A DNA stretch of 62,269 nt. Origin: an uncultured Kiritimatiellota bacterium (GTDB lineage: Bacteria > Verrucomicrobiota > Kiritimatiellia > RFP12 > UBA1067). Made by a program: the position numbers and the translations under genes. Numbering within the stretch: the stretch's first letter is position 1; each line of letters starts with the position of its first letter. Positions 51,680 to 60,636 of this stretch are shown piece by piece. The notes beneath the pieces were generated by a model. That model searched no databases. It was not told where the DNA came from and was given only the letters and a program-made list of their open reading frames with translations. Location of the stretch: contig CAKTUI010000010.1 in assembly GCA_934621385.1 (NCBI GenBank), positions 1 through 62,269 on the forward strand, read 5' to 3'.

Positions 51680-52544
51680 GGGACTGTTCCTCCTTGTCAT
51701 GGTGGGCGGGCTATTGGGGTGTACGCCCTCCGCGTCGGATGTGGATCGTCTTGAATGGCCGGAAATGGGGACGGTCGCGGCACTTTCGTTCCGCGGCATT
51801 TCCACGAAGCAGCAGGGGATTCTAATTGAAAATGTCCGAACTGTCTACCAGCGCATTTCCGAAAAGTTGAATGCCTGGAATCCCGAATCCGAACTGAGTC
51901 GGCTGACGACGACGAACGACTGGCGGGAACATGTCTCGTCCGATGTCGTGCCGTGCTATGAGGCGGCCTTTCGCCTCATGGAGGAGTCACGGGGCGCGTT
52001 TAATCCATTGTTGGCGGCGATGTTGCGAGAAAAAGGTTTCACGCGGCGTTCCGCACTGGTTGACCTTGGTGGAATTGCCAAGGGTTTTGCCGTTGATTGT
52101 GCGTATGAAAGCGTCCAAGGGAAAAACGTCGGGCGACCGAGCGTTCTTATTGACCTCGGTGGCAACCTGCGGGCATGTGGAGGCGAATGGCGTGTTGGCA
52201 TTCGCAATCCGTTTGGGTCGGGCTTGTGTGCTCGTGTTCTTCTCCGTCCAGGCGAGGCGCTTGCGACGAGTGGAACCTATGAGCGCGGCGGGCACATTTT
52301 AGACGGACGCACGGGGAAGACGGCTGAATCAGGCCTCGCATCGGTGACGGTTTTGGCCTCGACAGCCCTGTTAGCGGACGGCCTTTCGACAACGTTGTTT
52401 GTCTTGGGCGAGCACGTGGGGCATCAGTTTTTGGCGGACTACTACCCGACAGTTGGTGCATTTTTTGTTCGCTTGGATGGGACGACCGCTTCTGTTGGCT
52501 TGGACGACCGCTTTCTCAATGAGACGGGGTGGACGAGAGAGTAA
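51660..52544 (+). CDS. apbE: FAD:protein FMN transferase, lipoprotein
   Basis: A 294-residue enzyme that attaches FMN to threonine in exported flavoproteins (RNF/NQR-type subunits). The N-terminus has a lipobox ('VGGLLGC'), so it is anchored outside the inner membrane. Family motifs: 'LVDLGGIAKGFAVD', 'VLIDLGGNLRACGG', 'ATSGTYERG', 'HILDGRTG' and 'LADGLSTTLFVLG'. The start at 51660 overlaps the YdjY-like gene by 20 bases. It probably modifies a partner encoded elsewhere, as no FMN-carrying target is adjacent. Confidence 0.9.
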   Translation: MSFVSHKGLFLLVMVGGLLGCTPSASDVDRLEWPEMGTVAALSFRGISTKQQGILIENVRTVYQRISEKLNAWNPESELSRLTTTNDWREHVSSDVVPCYEAAFRLMEESRGAFNPLLAAMLREKGFTRRSALVDLGGIAKGFAVDCAYESVQGKNVGRPSVLIDLGGNLRACGGEWRVGIRNPFGSGLCARVLLRPGEALATSGTYERGGHILDGRTGKTAESGLASVTVLASTALLADGLSTTLFVLGEHVGHQFLADYYPTVGAFFVRLDGTTASVGLDDRFLNETGWTRE

Positions 52545-52563
52545 GGTATGTCATTGGATATTT

Positions 52564-52572
52564 TGGTATAAT
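52564..52572 (+). promoter_or_regulatory. Extended -10 promoter of dnaE
   Basis: TGGTATAAT ends 11 bases before the dnaE ATG, implying a leader of about 5 bases. It starts 19 bases after the apbE stop. Confidence 0.75.
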
Positions 52573-52583
52573 AGGCTTCTCCT

Positions 52584-55500
52584 ATGAGTGATTTTGTACA
52601 CTTGCATTTGCACACGACCTATTCGCTACTGGACGGACAGTGTCAGATTAAGCCGCTCGTTGCGAAGGCGAAGGAACTGGGGATGTCCGCCCTTGCGGTG
52701 ACAGACCACGGGAATCTTTTTGCCCTGAAGGCGTTTTATGATGAATGTCGTGCAAATGGCGTGAAGCCGATTCTTGGCGTAGAGGCCTATGTGACTTCGA
52801 CGGGGGATTATACGACACGCGACAAGTCGGAGCGTCGTTACCATCTCTGTCTCCACGCGAAGAATCTGACGGGGTATCACAACCTGGTTCGCTTGATGTC
52901 ACTTGCGCACATCTACGGGTTTTACCATAATGCTCGTATCGACCATTCACTTCTGGAGAAATATCACGAGGGGTTGCACTGTTCTTCGGCCTGTATTGCG
53001 GGCGAAGTTGCCCATGCGATTGACATTGGGCGGATGGATGAGGCGGAACGCGTTGCGCGGTGGTACCAGAACTTGTTTGGAGATGACTATTCGCTTGAGG
53101 TGATGTTGCATCCGCCGGGGAAGGGTGAGCGTGGGGACGAAAAGTCTCCAATTCCAGGTCGGGCGATAGAGGACTTCCATGAGCTTTACGCACGGCAGAA
53201 GAAAGTCGTGTCGGGAATGATCGAACTCGGGAAGAAACTCGGTATTCGTATTGTCGCGACAAATGACGTTCACTTCCTCAATGCGGCTGACGACGATTCT
53301 CATGACGTGCTGCTGGCACTCTCGACGGGTGTGAAGATGGCGGATGAGAAGCGCATGATCTATACGGGGCAGGAATATTTCAAGACAGAGGAGGAGATGC
53401 GCTCACTCTTCCCCGAAAATCCCGAGTTCATCGCCGCGTCCAAGGAGATTGCAGATGGGGTTGAGGAATACGAATTGAATTCGCCGCCCATCATGCCGAA
53501 GTTCCCCATCCCCGCCTCATTTGGCACAGAGGAAGCCTATGCGGAGAAGTTTGATGAGGAGAAACTGCGTGCCGAGTTCAAGAACTTCGACAAGCTTGGT
53601 GGGACGGAGAAGGTGCGGCGAATCAAGTTTGAAGCCGACTATCTTGAGCATCTGACGCGAGAGGGTGCGAAGAGGCGATGGGGCGATCCCTTGCCCAAGG
53701 AGACGGAGGAGCGCGTTGCCTTTGAGTTGAATGTCATCAAGCAGATGGGATTTCCCGGGTACTTTCTCATTGTGCATGACTACATCAACAGTGCGCGAAA
53801 GATGGGCGTTTGGGTCGGCCCAGGGCGTGGTTCGGCCGCAGGCGCGGCGGTTGCCTATGCGCTGGGAATTACCAACGTCGACCCCTTGAAGTTTGACTTG
53901 CTGTTCGAACGGTTCTTGAACCCGGACCGAATCTCCATGCCGGATATTGACGTGGATTTCGATGATGCGGGGCGGGGACGCGTCCTTGAGTACGTGACGC
54001 AAAAGTATGGGCAGGATCATGTCGCTCATATCGTCACATTCGGGCAGATGGCGGCAAAGAGTGTCATCAAGGATGTCGGGCGCGTGATGGACTATCCGCT
54101 TTCCGATACGAATAAGCTGGCATCCTATGTGCCCGACACGCCGAAGATTACGTTTAAGAAGGCGATAGAGAGTTCGCCTGATTTAAAAGCGGCGTTTGAA
54201 TCTGAAGATCCAACGGTGCACCTTCTGATGGAGCGTGCGGGGCGGCTTGAGGGTGGCATGCGTCAACCGGGCGTACACGCCTGTGGCGTCATCATTTCGC
54301 GAGATCCCCTGATTGAGACACTTCCAGTCATGCCGACGGAGGGTGAGTCGTTGCTGACGACCCAGTACGATGGCCATTTCGTCGAGCCAGTTGGCTTGCT
54401 GAAGATGGACTTCCTCGGGTTGAAGACGCTGACAGTCGAGAAGGAGTGCGTCAACCTGCTTGGTCCGAATAACCCGCGAGTCCCTGAAAGCCTGCGTGGT
54501 GCGGACGGCTATCTGGATCCGGACAAGATTCCAGATGACGACCGTGAAACCTATGAACTCTTCGGGCGCGGCGAAACGACGGGACTCTTCCAGTTCGAAT
54601 CGGACGGAATGAAGAAGTGGCTGATTGCCCTGCAGCCGGAGAAGTTGACTGACCTTGTGGCGATGAATGCCCTGTATCGGCCAGGTCCCATGGAATACAT
54701 TCCACAGTTTGTTCGCCGCAAGCAGGGGCAGGAACCGGTGACATACGATCATCCCCTCATGGAGAAACACCTGAAGGATACTTACGGTATCTGCGTCTAT
54801 CAGGAACAGGTGATGCTTTTGTCGCGGCTTCTTGGCGGGTTTACGCGTGGAATGTCGGACAAGCTCCGAAAGGCGATGGGCAAGAAGCAGCTGGCCGTCA
54901 TGGAAGAGCTGAAGGTCAAATTCGAGGAAGGCTGCCTTGCAAACAAGGAGTTTCGGATTGACAAGTGGAAGGATGAGGTCGAGGCAAAGAAACTGATCGA
55001 CAAGATTTGGGAGGACTGGCGAGCGTTTGCGTCGTATGCCTTCAACAAGTCTCATGCCGTCTGCTATGCCTGGGTTGCCTACCAGACGGGCTACCTGAAG
55101 GCGCATTATCCGGCGGAGTTCATGTGCGCCCAGATTTCGTCCGAAATTGGCAATTTCGATAAACTGCCAGGCTTCGTGGCCGAAGCGCAGGAGATGGGCC
55201 TGGACCTAAGGCTTCCCGATGTCAATGAGTCGGGTGCGCGATTCGTCCCAACGGCGGATGCAAAGGGCATCCGCTATGGTCTTTCCGGAATCAAGGGCGT
55301 TGGTGCGGCGGGCGATCTCGTCATTGAGGAGCGAAAAAAGAATGGGCCGTATGTTGGCTTCCTTGACTTCTGCGTTCGTTTGGCTGGGAGTGCGGCCTGC
55401 AACAAACGAGTCCTCGAAAATCTGACGCGAACGGGCGCTTTCTCAACGCTTGAGCCGAATCGGGCCAAACTCTTTCTAAACATTGAGTTTGCGCTCAAGA

Positions 55501-56450
55501 AAGCCCAGCAGAAGACGAAGGAGAAGGCGAGTGCGCAGGGTAATTTCTTTGACTTGATGGCCGGCGGCGAGGAGAAAGTCTCGGACGAGGAACTTCAGGA
55601 TGTCACGCCCTTCGCTCCGGCGGAGGACCTCAAGAGTGAGCGCGAACTCTTGGGCGTTTATATTTCTGGCAATCCACTGCAGCCGTGCCGACGCGTCATT
55701 TCTGAGGCCTCGACCATCAGGACGTCACAACTCCTTAATGCGGACGAAATGGATGCCTTGCTCAAGGCTCAACCCATCGACCGCTGGAAGAAAAAGTCCA
55801 ATCCGCATCTGAAGGACGAACGGGGGCTCAAGCACTTGGATGTTCGTCTCGTTGGCATCTTGTCGGCTTGCACGATCAAGATTCCGAAGCCTCGGCCAGA
55901 TGGAACCGTTGGGCAAAAGTGGGCGATTCTCCAGTTGGACGATGGCAATGGAACGATTGATGCGTTCTGTTTTGCAAAGGCATGGGAGAAATGCTCGGCA
56001 TTAGAGACGAAAGTCGACCAACTTGTTATGTTGTGCGGCGAAGTGTCGCGGCGCGTCAATTATGGCAAGGATGACAAGTTCGAGAAGAAGAATCCCGAAA
56101 TCGGCGACTACAATTTTACCGTGCGTGAGGCCTATCCGCTTGAGGATGCCTTGCCGCAAATATCAAAGGCCTTGCGCATCCGCCTGCGGCAGGACGACCC
56201 TCACTTGCTTGAGCAGGTAAATAAGATTCGCTCAGTCATTGAGAAGAACCCCGGAGGATTTCCCGTTTGCCTCGACTTGGTCTGGCCGAATGGGACGGGC
56301 GTCGCCATCAACCTTGGGGCGACGCGCCATATAACACCGTCGCTTTCCTTCTTTTCGGAATTGGCCAAGGTCGTCCCATTGGGGGATACGACTTTTGGTT
56401 GTAGTGACAAGATCTACCTCGCTCCAGCGGAGCGCAAGTGGGAGGGATGA
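52584..56450 (+). CDS. dnaE: DNA polymerase III alpha subunit
   Basis: A 1288-residue C-family replicative polymerase. The PHP domain comes first ('FVHLHLHTTYSLLDG', 'LAVTDHGNLFA'). The palm carries catalytic aspartates in 'PDIDVDFDDAGRGRV', and the fingers have 'VGPGRGSAAGAAVAYALGI'. Helix-hairpin-helix ('IKGVGAAGDLV') and OB-fold segments follow ('LVGILSACTIKI'). Layout and length are those of DnaE1. It heads a short unit with an HTH-EIIA protein and a HAD phosphatase; the start is nearly leaderless. Confidence 0.97.
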   Translation: MSDFVHLHLHTTYSLLDGQCQIKPLVAKAKELGMSALAVTDHGNLFALKAFYDECRANGVKPILGVEAYVTSTGDYTTRDKSERRYHLCLHAKNLTGYHNLVRLMSLAHIYGFYHNARIDHSLLEKYHEGLHCSSACIAGEVAHAIDIGRMDEAERVARWYQNLFGDDYSLEVMLHPPGKGERGDEKSPIPGRAIEDFHELYARQKKVVSGMIELGKKLGIRIVATNDVHFLNAADDDSHDVLLALSTGVKMADEKRMIYTGQEYFKTEEEMRSLFPENPEFIAASKEIADGVEEYELNSPPIMPKFPIPASFGTEEAYAEKFDEEKLRAEFKNFDKLGGTEKVRRIKFEADYLEHLTREGAKRRWGDPLPKETEERVAFELNVIKQMGFPGYFLIVHDYINSARKMGVWVGPGRGSAAGAAVAYALGITNVDPLKFDLLFERFLNPDRISMPDIDVDFDDAGRGRVLEYVTQKYGQDHVAHIVTFGQMAAKSVIKDVGRVMDYPLSDTNKLASYVPDTPKITFKKAIESSPDLKAAFESEDPTVHLLMERAGRLEGGMRQPGVHACGVIISRDPLIETLPVMPTEGESLLTTQYDGHFVEPVGLLKMDFLGLKTLTVEKECVNLLGPNNPRVPESLRGADGYLDPDKIPDDDRETYELFGRGETTGLFQFESDGMKKWLIALQPEKLTDLVAMNALYRPGPMEYIPQFVRRKQGQEPVTYDHPLMEKHLKDTYGICVYQEQVMLLSRLLGGFTRGMSDKLRKAMGKKQLAVMEELKVKFEEGCLANKEFRIDKWKDEVEAKKLIDKIWEDWRAFASYAFNKSHAVCYAWVAYQTGYLKAHYPAEFMCAQISSEIGNFDKLPGFVAEAQEMGLDLRLPDVNESGARFVPTADAKGIRYGLSGIKGVGAAGDLVIEERKKNGPYVGFLDFCVRLAGSAACNKRVLENLTRTGAFSTLEPNRAKLFLNIEFALKKAQQKTKEKASAQGNFFDLMAGGEEKVSDEELQDVTPFAPAEDLKSERELLGVYISGNPLQPCRRVISEASTIRTSQLLNADEMDALLKAQPIDRWKKKSNPHLKDERGLKHLDVRLVGILSACTIKIPKPRPDGTVGQKWAILQLDDGNGTIDAFCFAKAWEKCSALETKVDQLVMLCGEVSRRVNYGKDDKFEKKNPEIGDYNFTVREAYPLEDALPQISKALRIRLRQDDPHLLEQVNKIRSVIEKNPGGFPVCLDLVWPNGTGVAINLGATRHITPSLSFFSELAKVVPLGDTTFGCSDKIYLAPAERKWEG

Positions 56451-56454
56451 GGTC

Positions 56455-57168
56455 ATGGCTCGTGAAACGCTGAATCTCAAGCAGGCGGCTGAACACATTC
56501 ATGTGGATGCGAATGAACTTCGCCATGTCGCGCAACGCGGCGAAATTGAGGCAACGGAACATGGCGGCGACTGGTGGTTTGAGCATCGGGCACTTGACGA
56601 ATGGGCACAGCGAAATCTCCTGGCGGCCGGCAAGAAGGAGCAGATTCGCCAGCATCGAATCATATTGGAGGAGAATCGTCGCGCTCATCATGCGAATTGG
56701 ATGATTTCGAGTCTTTTCCGTGCGGAAGGTATGGCCTTGGACTTGCCGGGGAAAGCAAAGGCGGGCGTCGTGCGCGACATGAGCGATTTGGCCGCACGAA
56801 CTGGGCTTGTCTATGATGTTGACGGACTTTTCAAGGAACTGATGGCTCGCGAAGAAATTGCATCGACGGCCGTCGGCAATGGCGCGGCATTTTTGCATCC
56901 GCGCTTTCACGACCCCTATCTCTTTGAGGAGACGTTCATCGCCTATGGGCGCAGTGCTCGGCCTGTCTTCTTCGGGGCACCGAATGGGGAGGCCACGCGG
57001 CATTTCTTTCTCATCTGCTCGACGGATCACGATTTGCACCTGAGTATCCTGGCGCGCCTTGCAGTGATGACGCATGCAACGGAATTCCTCGAACTCCTGG
57101 GAGAGGCGGAAAGTGTTGACCAGGCCATGGGGATTATTCGTGCGGCGGAGGAAGGACTTCTGAAATGA
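56455..57168 (+). CDS. HTH domain fused to PTS EIIA (PtsN-like)
   Basis: A 237-residue protein starting 4 bases after dnaE. Residues about 5-50 are a MerR/excisionase-type helix-turn-helix ('LNLKQAAEHIHVDANELRHVAQRGEI', 'WWFEHRALDEW'). A helical region (about 55-100) links to a type-2 EIIA domain (about 95-235). The phosphoryl-accepting His is probably His148 in 'GNGAAFLHPR', with 'FFGAPNGEATRHFFLICS' and 'DHDLHLSILARLA' as family strands. It could read phosphorylation by the nitrogen PTS and bind DNA. No EI or HPr gene is nearby. Confidence 0.82.
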   Translation: MARETLNLKQAAEHIHVDANELRHVAQRGEIEATEHGGDWWFEHRALDEWAQRNLLAAGKKEQIRQHRIILEENRRAHHANWMISSLFRAEGMALDLPGKAKAGVVRDMSDLAARTGLVYDVDGLFKELMAREEIASTAVGNGAAFLHPRFHDPYLFEETFIAYGRSARPVFFGAPNGEATRHFFLICSTDHDLHLSILARLAVMTHATEFLELLGEAESVDQAMGIIRAAEEGLLK

Positions 57169-57803
57169 AAAAGTTCTGGTTTTTTGACTTGGATGGGACG
57201 CTGGCGGATACGGACGCGGATATTCGGCTGGCATGGAAGGAATCGCTGAAGGATCTTGGTCTCGTGTGCGATGACTTTGATTCGAAGTTTGTCGCCGGGC
57301 CACCGATTGAGGAAATGGTGAAGACGCTTTTCCCCTCGCGCTACACGGATGCACTTGCCCAGGCCTTGCGAGAGCATTTTGGTCGACATTATGACAACGA
57401 CGGCTTCCCCAATACGCGGGAATATCCGGGCGTGATGGATCGCATCCGGCGGATTCAAGCCGATGGCGGGCGACTCTTCATCGTTACCAACAAGCGTTGG
57501 GCCGGGGCAACGGCGATGGCGAAGAAGTTCGGATGGATGACGGTCTTTGAGGGTCTTTATACGGGCGATATGCACAAGGACGATCCGTCCATTGGGAAGT
57601 TGCGTAAGCCCGAACTGCTGGCTCGCGTCATCAGCGAAGTCGGGGCAAAGAAAGAGGACTCCGTGATGGTGGGGGATACGTGGAATGACTTCGAGGCGGC
57701 AAAGGCGAATGGCATCGCTTCCATTGGCGTTTCCTGGGGGTACGGAACTGCCGCCGATCTTCTCGCGGCGGATCGTGTTGTCCACGCGCCGAATGAGATT
57801 TAG
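57165..57803 (+). CDS. HAD hydrolase, phosphoglycolate-phosphatase-like
   Basis: A 212-residue Gph-type HAD phosphatase. Motif I 'FDLDGTLADT', motif II 'VTNKRWAGA', a Lys in 'KPELLARV', and motif IV 'VMVGDTWNDFEAA'. A helical cap lies between motifs I and II. Substrate candidates are phosphoglycolate or other small phosphoesters, not resolvable here. The ATG overlaps the EIIA gene's stop. Confidence 0.85.
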   Translation: MKKFWFFDLDGTLADTDADIRLAWKESLKDLGLVCDDFDSKFVAGPPIEEMVKTLFPSRYTDALAQALREHFGRHYDNDGFPNTREYPGVMDRIRRIQADGGRLFIVTNKRWAGATAMAKKFGWMTVFEGLYTGDMHKDDPSIGKLRKPELLARVISEVGAKKEDSVMVGDTWNDFEAAKANGIASIGVSWGYGTAADLLAADRVVHAPNEI

Positions 57804-57845
57804 GTGTCAGAAGTTTCGTCGGCACGAGCGATTGGCAGCCAAATA

Positions 57846-57854
57846 TGGTATAAT
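57846..57854 (+). promoter_or_regulatory. Extended -10 promoter of the restriction-modification genes
   Basis: TGGTATAAT ends 8 bases before the ATG at 57863. Either that ATG is used nearly leaderless or the in-frame ATG at 57878 is used with GGATGG ahead. Confidence 0.75.
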
Positions 57855-57862
57855 GCGCGTGG

Positions 57863-59737
57863 ATGGATGAAGCGTTTATGGTTCAGAAATTGTTGAAGAA
57901 GAGTGTTCGTCGGATTGTTCCGCGAAAGTCGCCCGTGGAGGAGGTTCACAAGACCGTCCTCGTTGGCACTTATAAGGGCGACCAACTTGAATCATGGGCA
58001 GGTTACTACAATTATCCAATCTTGCCAAAAGACAAGGTTGATATTGAAAGTGCAAAGCGAGTTAACGAAATTTGGTTGTTTAAGGGGGCGCGAGGCGGTC
58101 GTTTCTTTGCGGCCGATTTTGTTGGTCGGTTCACGAGAGATGAACTGAAGTCGAAGTTCGGTTATCCGGCGAAAGGGCGTGGACACGGTGATTCCTATCT
58201 GCTCTATCGGATTAGCCGAACGGAGATTTACAATCCAGCGAAGGGTCTTGCTGATGCCGTTATCGTTCGGGCATCGGATTTCGCAACGACACCGAAGGTG
58301 CGCAAGCAAATCAAGGCTTATCTTGAATCTCCTGAGCGAAAGGATCCGATTGCTGCAAACCTTGTTCCAAAGATTCTTACTCAAGTTCCGCCCCCCGTCC
58401 TCCGCGTCTGCGACGCGGCAGTTCAACTTGACTTCTTGTCTGGCTTAAACGAAGTGGAAATTCCTTCGAAGGATTATCGTCTTAACTGGTTTGAAGATTT
58501 GGGGCGGGCGGATCTCTATTCGGCATTGCGGATTCAGCCGATTAAGACTGCTCTTGGGTTTACTCATGTTGATTGTTTTAGTGGGGTCGGAGGCTTTTGC
58601 ACAGGTTTGCATGCGGCAGGGTTCTCGACTCGGTTAGCCATTGAGAAGATTCGTTCTTGCGTTGAGACTTATTGTTCCAATCATCCAGAGGTTCGTGTAA
58701 TTAATGATGATATTTGTCATGTAGGCTTTGCGGACATTTCGCCCTTTATTCCATGTGGAGGCATCGATCTTGTTACTTCGGGAATGCCTTGTGAAACATT
58801 TTCAACGGCGGGCAATACATCTCGCAGTTTTTATGATGAAAGACAGTTTCTTTTTCGTGAGGGCATAAGGATTGCGCAGTTAGCAAATGCCAAGTTTCTT
58901 CTGTTTGAGAATGTTCCTGCAATTACAACAAAAACAGTAAGCAAAGATAGCCCCGAATTGGTAGTTGATGTGCTCAAGAAGGAACTTGTAGAAGCAGGAT
59001 ATAGAAACTATATTGAAGTCGTTCTTGATGCAACTAAGTTTGGAGTCCCTCAAAAGCGAAAAAGATATTTTATTCTTGCGACACGCTTGGGAAATATCGT
59101 TTTGAGAAGGCCAACGACAGGGCTGATACATGCTTTTACAGTTGGTGATGCGTTTGCGGATTTGCCGGCAGTAGTGCCTAATTCTTGGGTGGAGGGAAGT
59201 TCCTATAATGGTAAGTCCAATGCCTACACACAATTAATGCGAAATGATACCTTTTGGCGGAGAACTGGCTTGCAAAGGGACTCCTTTCGGGTTACGTATC
59301 AAATGCCGATGAAGCATCGGCCTGCAACTCTTGAAAGATTTTCACTCCTTGGGCAAGGTCAAGGTTTAAGGGATTTATTTGAAAGGTATTCTGGGCAGGA
59401 AAGGATAGAACTGCAGAAAAGGCATGTTCTTCCCAAAAAAGTATTCATCAAGCGAAATTTTCGTCTTCCTGAGAACTATCCCGCACCTACCGTTACGTCG
59501 CATTGCCTTGACGAATTTGTTCATCCGTCTGAGAATCGCGCATTGACAGTCCGAGAGTGCGCCCGATTGCAGTCTTTCCCTGATTCGTATGATTTTGTAG
59601 GTGGGCCTTACATTGTGCCGCATATTGATCGCGAGGTGCAAGATAAGTATGAGCAAATTGGAGATGCGGTTCCGCCATTGCTTGCATACGCGTGGGGGCG
59701 CGTGATATCAGAGATGTTGCAGGAGGTTCAGAGATGA
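57863..59737 (+). CDS. DNA (cytosine-5) methyltransferase with an extra N-terminal domain
   Basis: A 624-residue enzyme. Residues about 230-624 form a cytosine-5 methyltransferase: motif I 'DCFSGVGGFCTGL', motif IV 'SGMPCETFS' (nucleophile Cys310), motif VI 'FENV', motif VIII 'QKRKRYF', and motifs IX-X 'ALTVRECARLQSFPDSYDF' and 'QIGDAVPP'. Residues 1-215 are a separate beta-rich domain ('KTVLVGTYKGDQLESWAG', 'EIWLFKGARGGRFF') that could be a PUA/EVE-like base reader; this is a guess. Base composition becomes clearly more A/T-rich after about 58550. The stop overlaps the nuclease gene. Confidence 0.92.
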   Translation: MDEAFMVQKLLKKSVRRIVPRKSPVEEVHKTVLVGTYKGDQLESWAGYYNYPILPKDKVDIESAKRVNEIWLFKGARGGRFFAADFVGRFTRDELKSKFGYPAKGRGHGDSYLLYRISRTEIYNPAKGLADAVIVRASDFATTPKVRKQIKAYLESPERKDPIAANLVPKILTQVPPPVLRVCDAAVQLDFLSGLNEVEIPSKDYRLNWFEDLGRADLYSALRIQPIKTALGFTHVDCFSGVGGFCTGLHAAGFSTRLAIEKIRSCVETYCSNHPEVRVINDDICHVGFADISPFIPCGGIDLVTSGMPCETFSTAGNTSRSFYDERQFLFREGIRIAQLANAKFLLFENVPAITTKTVSKDSPELVVDVLKKELVEAGYRNYIEVVLDATKFGVPQKRKRYFILATRLGNIVLRRPTTGLIHAFTVGDAFADLPAVVPNSWVEGSSYNGKSNAYTQLMRNDTFWRRTGLQRDSFRVTYQMPMKHRPATLERFSLLGQGQGLRDLFERYSGQERIELQKRHVLPKKVFIKRNFRLPENYPAPTVTSHCLDEFVHPSENRALTVRECARLQSFPDSYDFVGGPYIVPHIDREVQDKYEQIGDAVPPLLAYAWGRVISEMLQEVQR

Positions 59738-60603
59738 ATACGGAATATAAGGATTTTAGTCGGGTTGTCTATGACGAGGTTTACGCGAAAGTCGTCTTGG
59801 ATCAGAGGAAAACTCAGGCTAAAAAGGGGTCTCAGGCAGGTCTTCATGCTGGAGAGATTGAACGCATGGCACAGAAAGAGGCGATTAAGGCGGCAATCTT
59901 AAGAACTATGCGAAAGTTTCAAGCTGTTGAGCCTTCTCGCATTTGGAAAAGCATATATGAGATACATGTTCATCATAAGAGTGGGATTGACGATTCGGAT
60001 ACAATAGCCAAGGTGATTAGCGCAGACCAAAGTTGGAAGAAGTCAAGTGGACATGCTTTCGAGGAATTGATAAAACTCTTGGCCAATGCTGGGCTTCAAG
60101 AGTCTGGGATTGAGATTTTGCTCCAACGAGATCTTAGTACGATTCTGAAGGCGGGAGAGTTGGCAAATGAACCGCGAGACATTAGTTGGTTGAAGGAGCA
60201 GGTAAAAGGAAGCGTCTTTGATTTGTTTGCAACATATATGGACGAAAATGGCCGCCGATTCTGTTTTGGATGTATTCAAAGTAAAACAAGTATTCGGGAT
60301 CGTGTCACGCGAGACCGCGAACCCTCTTTGGCGGCCATGAATTCGTTCTTCTGGAGCGTAGCTATTGTTCTGGATGGCGATTTTCTGAAACTCCCGAAGT
60401 TTAAGGCAATGGTAAATGGAGGGTCTGCTGAGTATTCTGATAACGGCTGGCATGGTATGTATGTGTTTTCAGATCTTTATTCGGATGGGCGAATCTATCC
60501 TCTCCATGTTGATTTTGGAGGGTTTGTTGCTCATGCAAAGCAGGCTGCGTCCTATTGGAAGCGGCAACGTCAATGGTTTGACAAGAATTGGAAGGCTGAA
60601 TAA
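59734..60603 (+). CDS. Type II restriction endonuclease, PD-(D/E)XK, CCGG-group/BsaWI-like candidate
   Basis: A 289-residue protein coupled to the methyltransferase by ATGA. Candidate catalytic residues: Glu110 in 'GHAFEELI', Asp163 in 'VFDLFATY', Lys184 in 'QSKTSIRDR', and Glu196 in 'RDREPS'. Lys-x11-Glu echoes the swapped active site of CCGG-cutting enzymes (Cfr10I, NgoMIV, BsaWI). The gene is A/T-rich relative to the window, a sign of transfer. No other gene fits as the partner nuclease. Recognition sequence unknown. Confidence 0.75.
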   Translation: MNTEYKDFSRVVYDEVYAKVVLDQRKTQAKKGSQAGLHAGEIERMAQKEAIKAAILRTMRKFQAVEPSRIWKSIYEIHVHHKSGIDDSDTIAKVISADQSWKKSSGHAFEELIKLLANAGLQESGIEILLQRDLSTILKAGELANEPRDISWLKEQVKGSVFDLFATYMDENGRRFCFGCIQSKTSIRDRVTRDREPSLAAMNSFFWSVAIVLDGDFLKLPKFKAMVNGGSAEYSDNGWHGMYVFSDLYSDGRIYPLHVDFGGFVAHAKQAASYWKRQRQWFDKNWKAE

Positions 60604-60636
60604 TTCTCCATTTGTGTGAGTGTGAATTGCGGTTCG

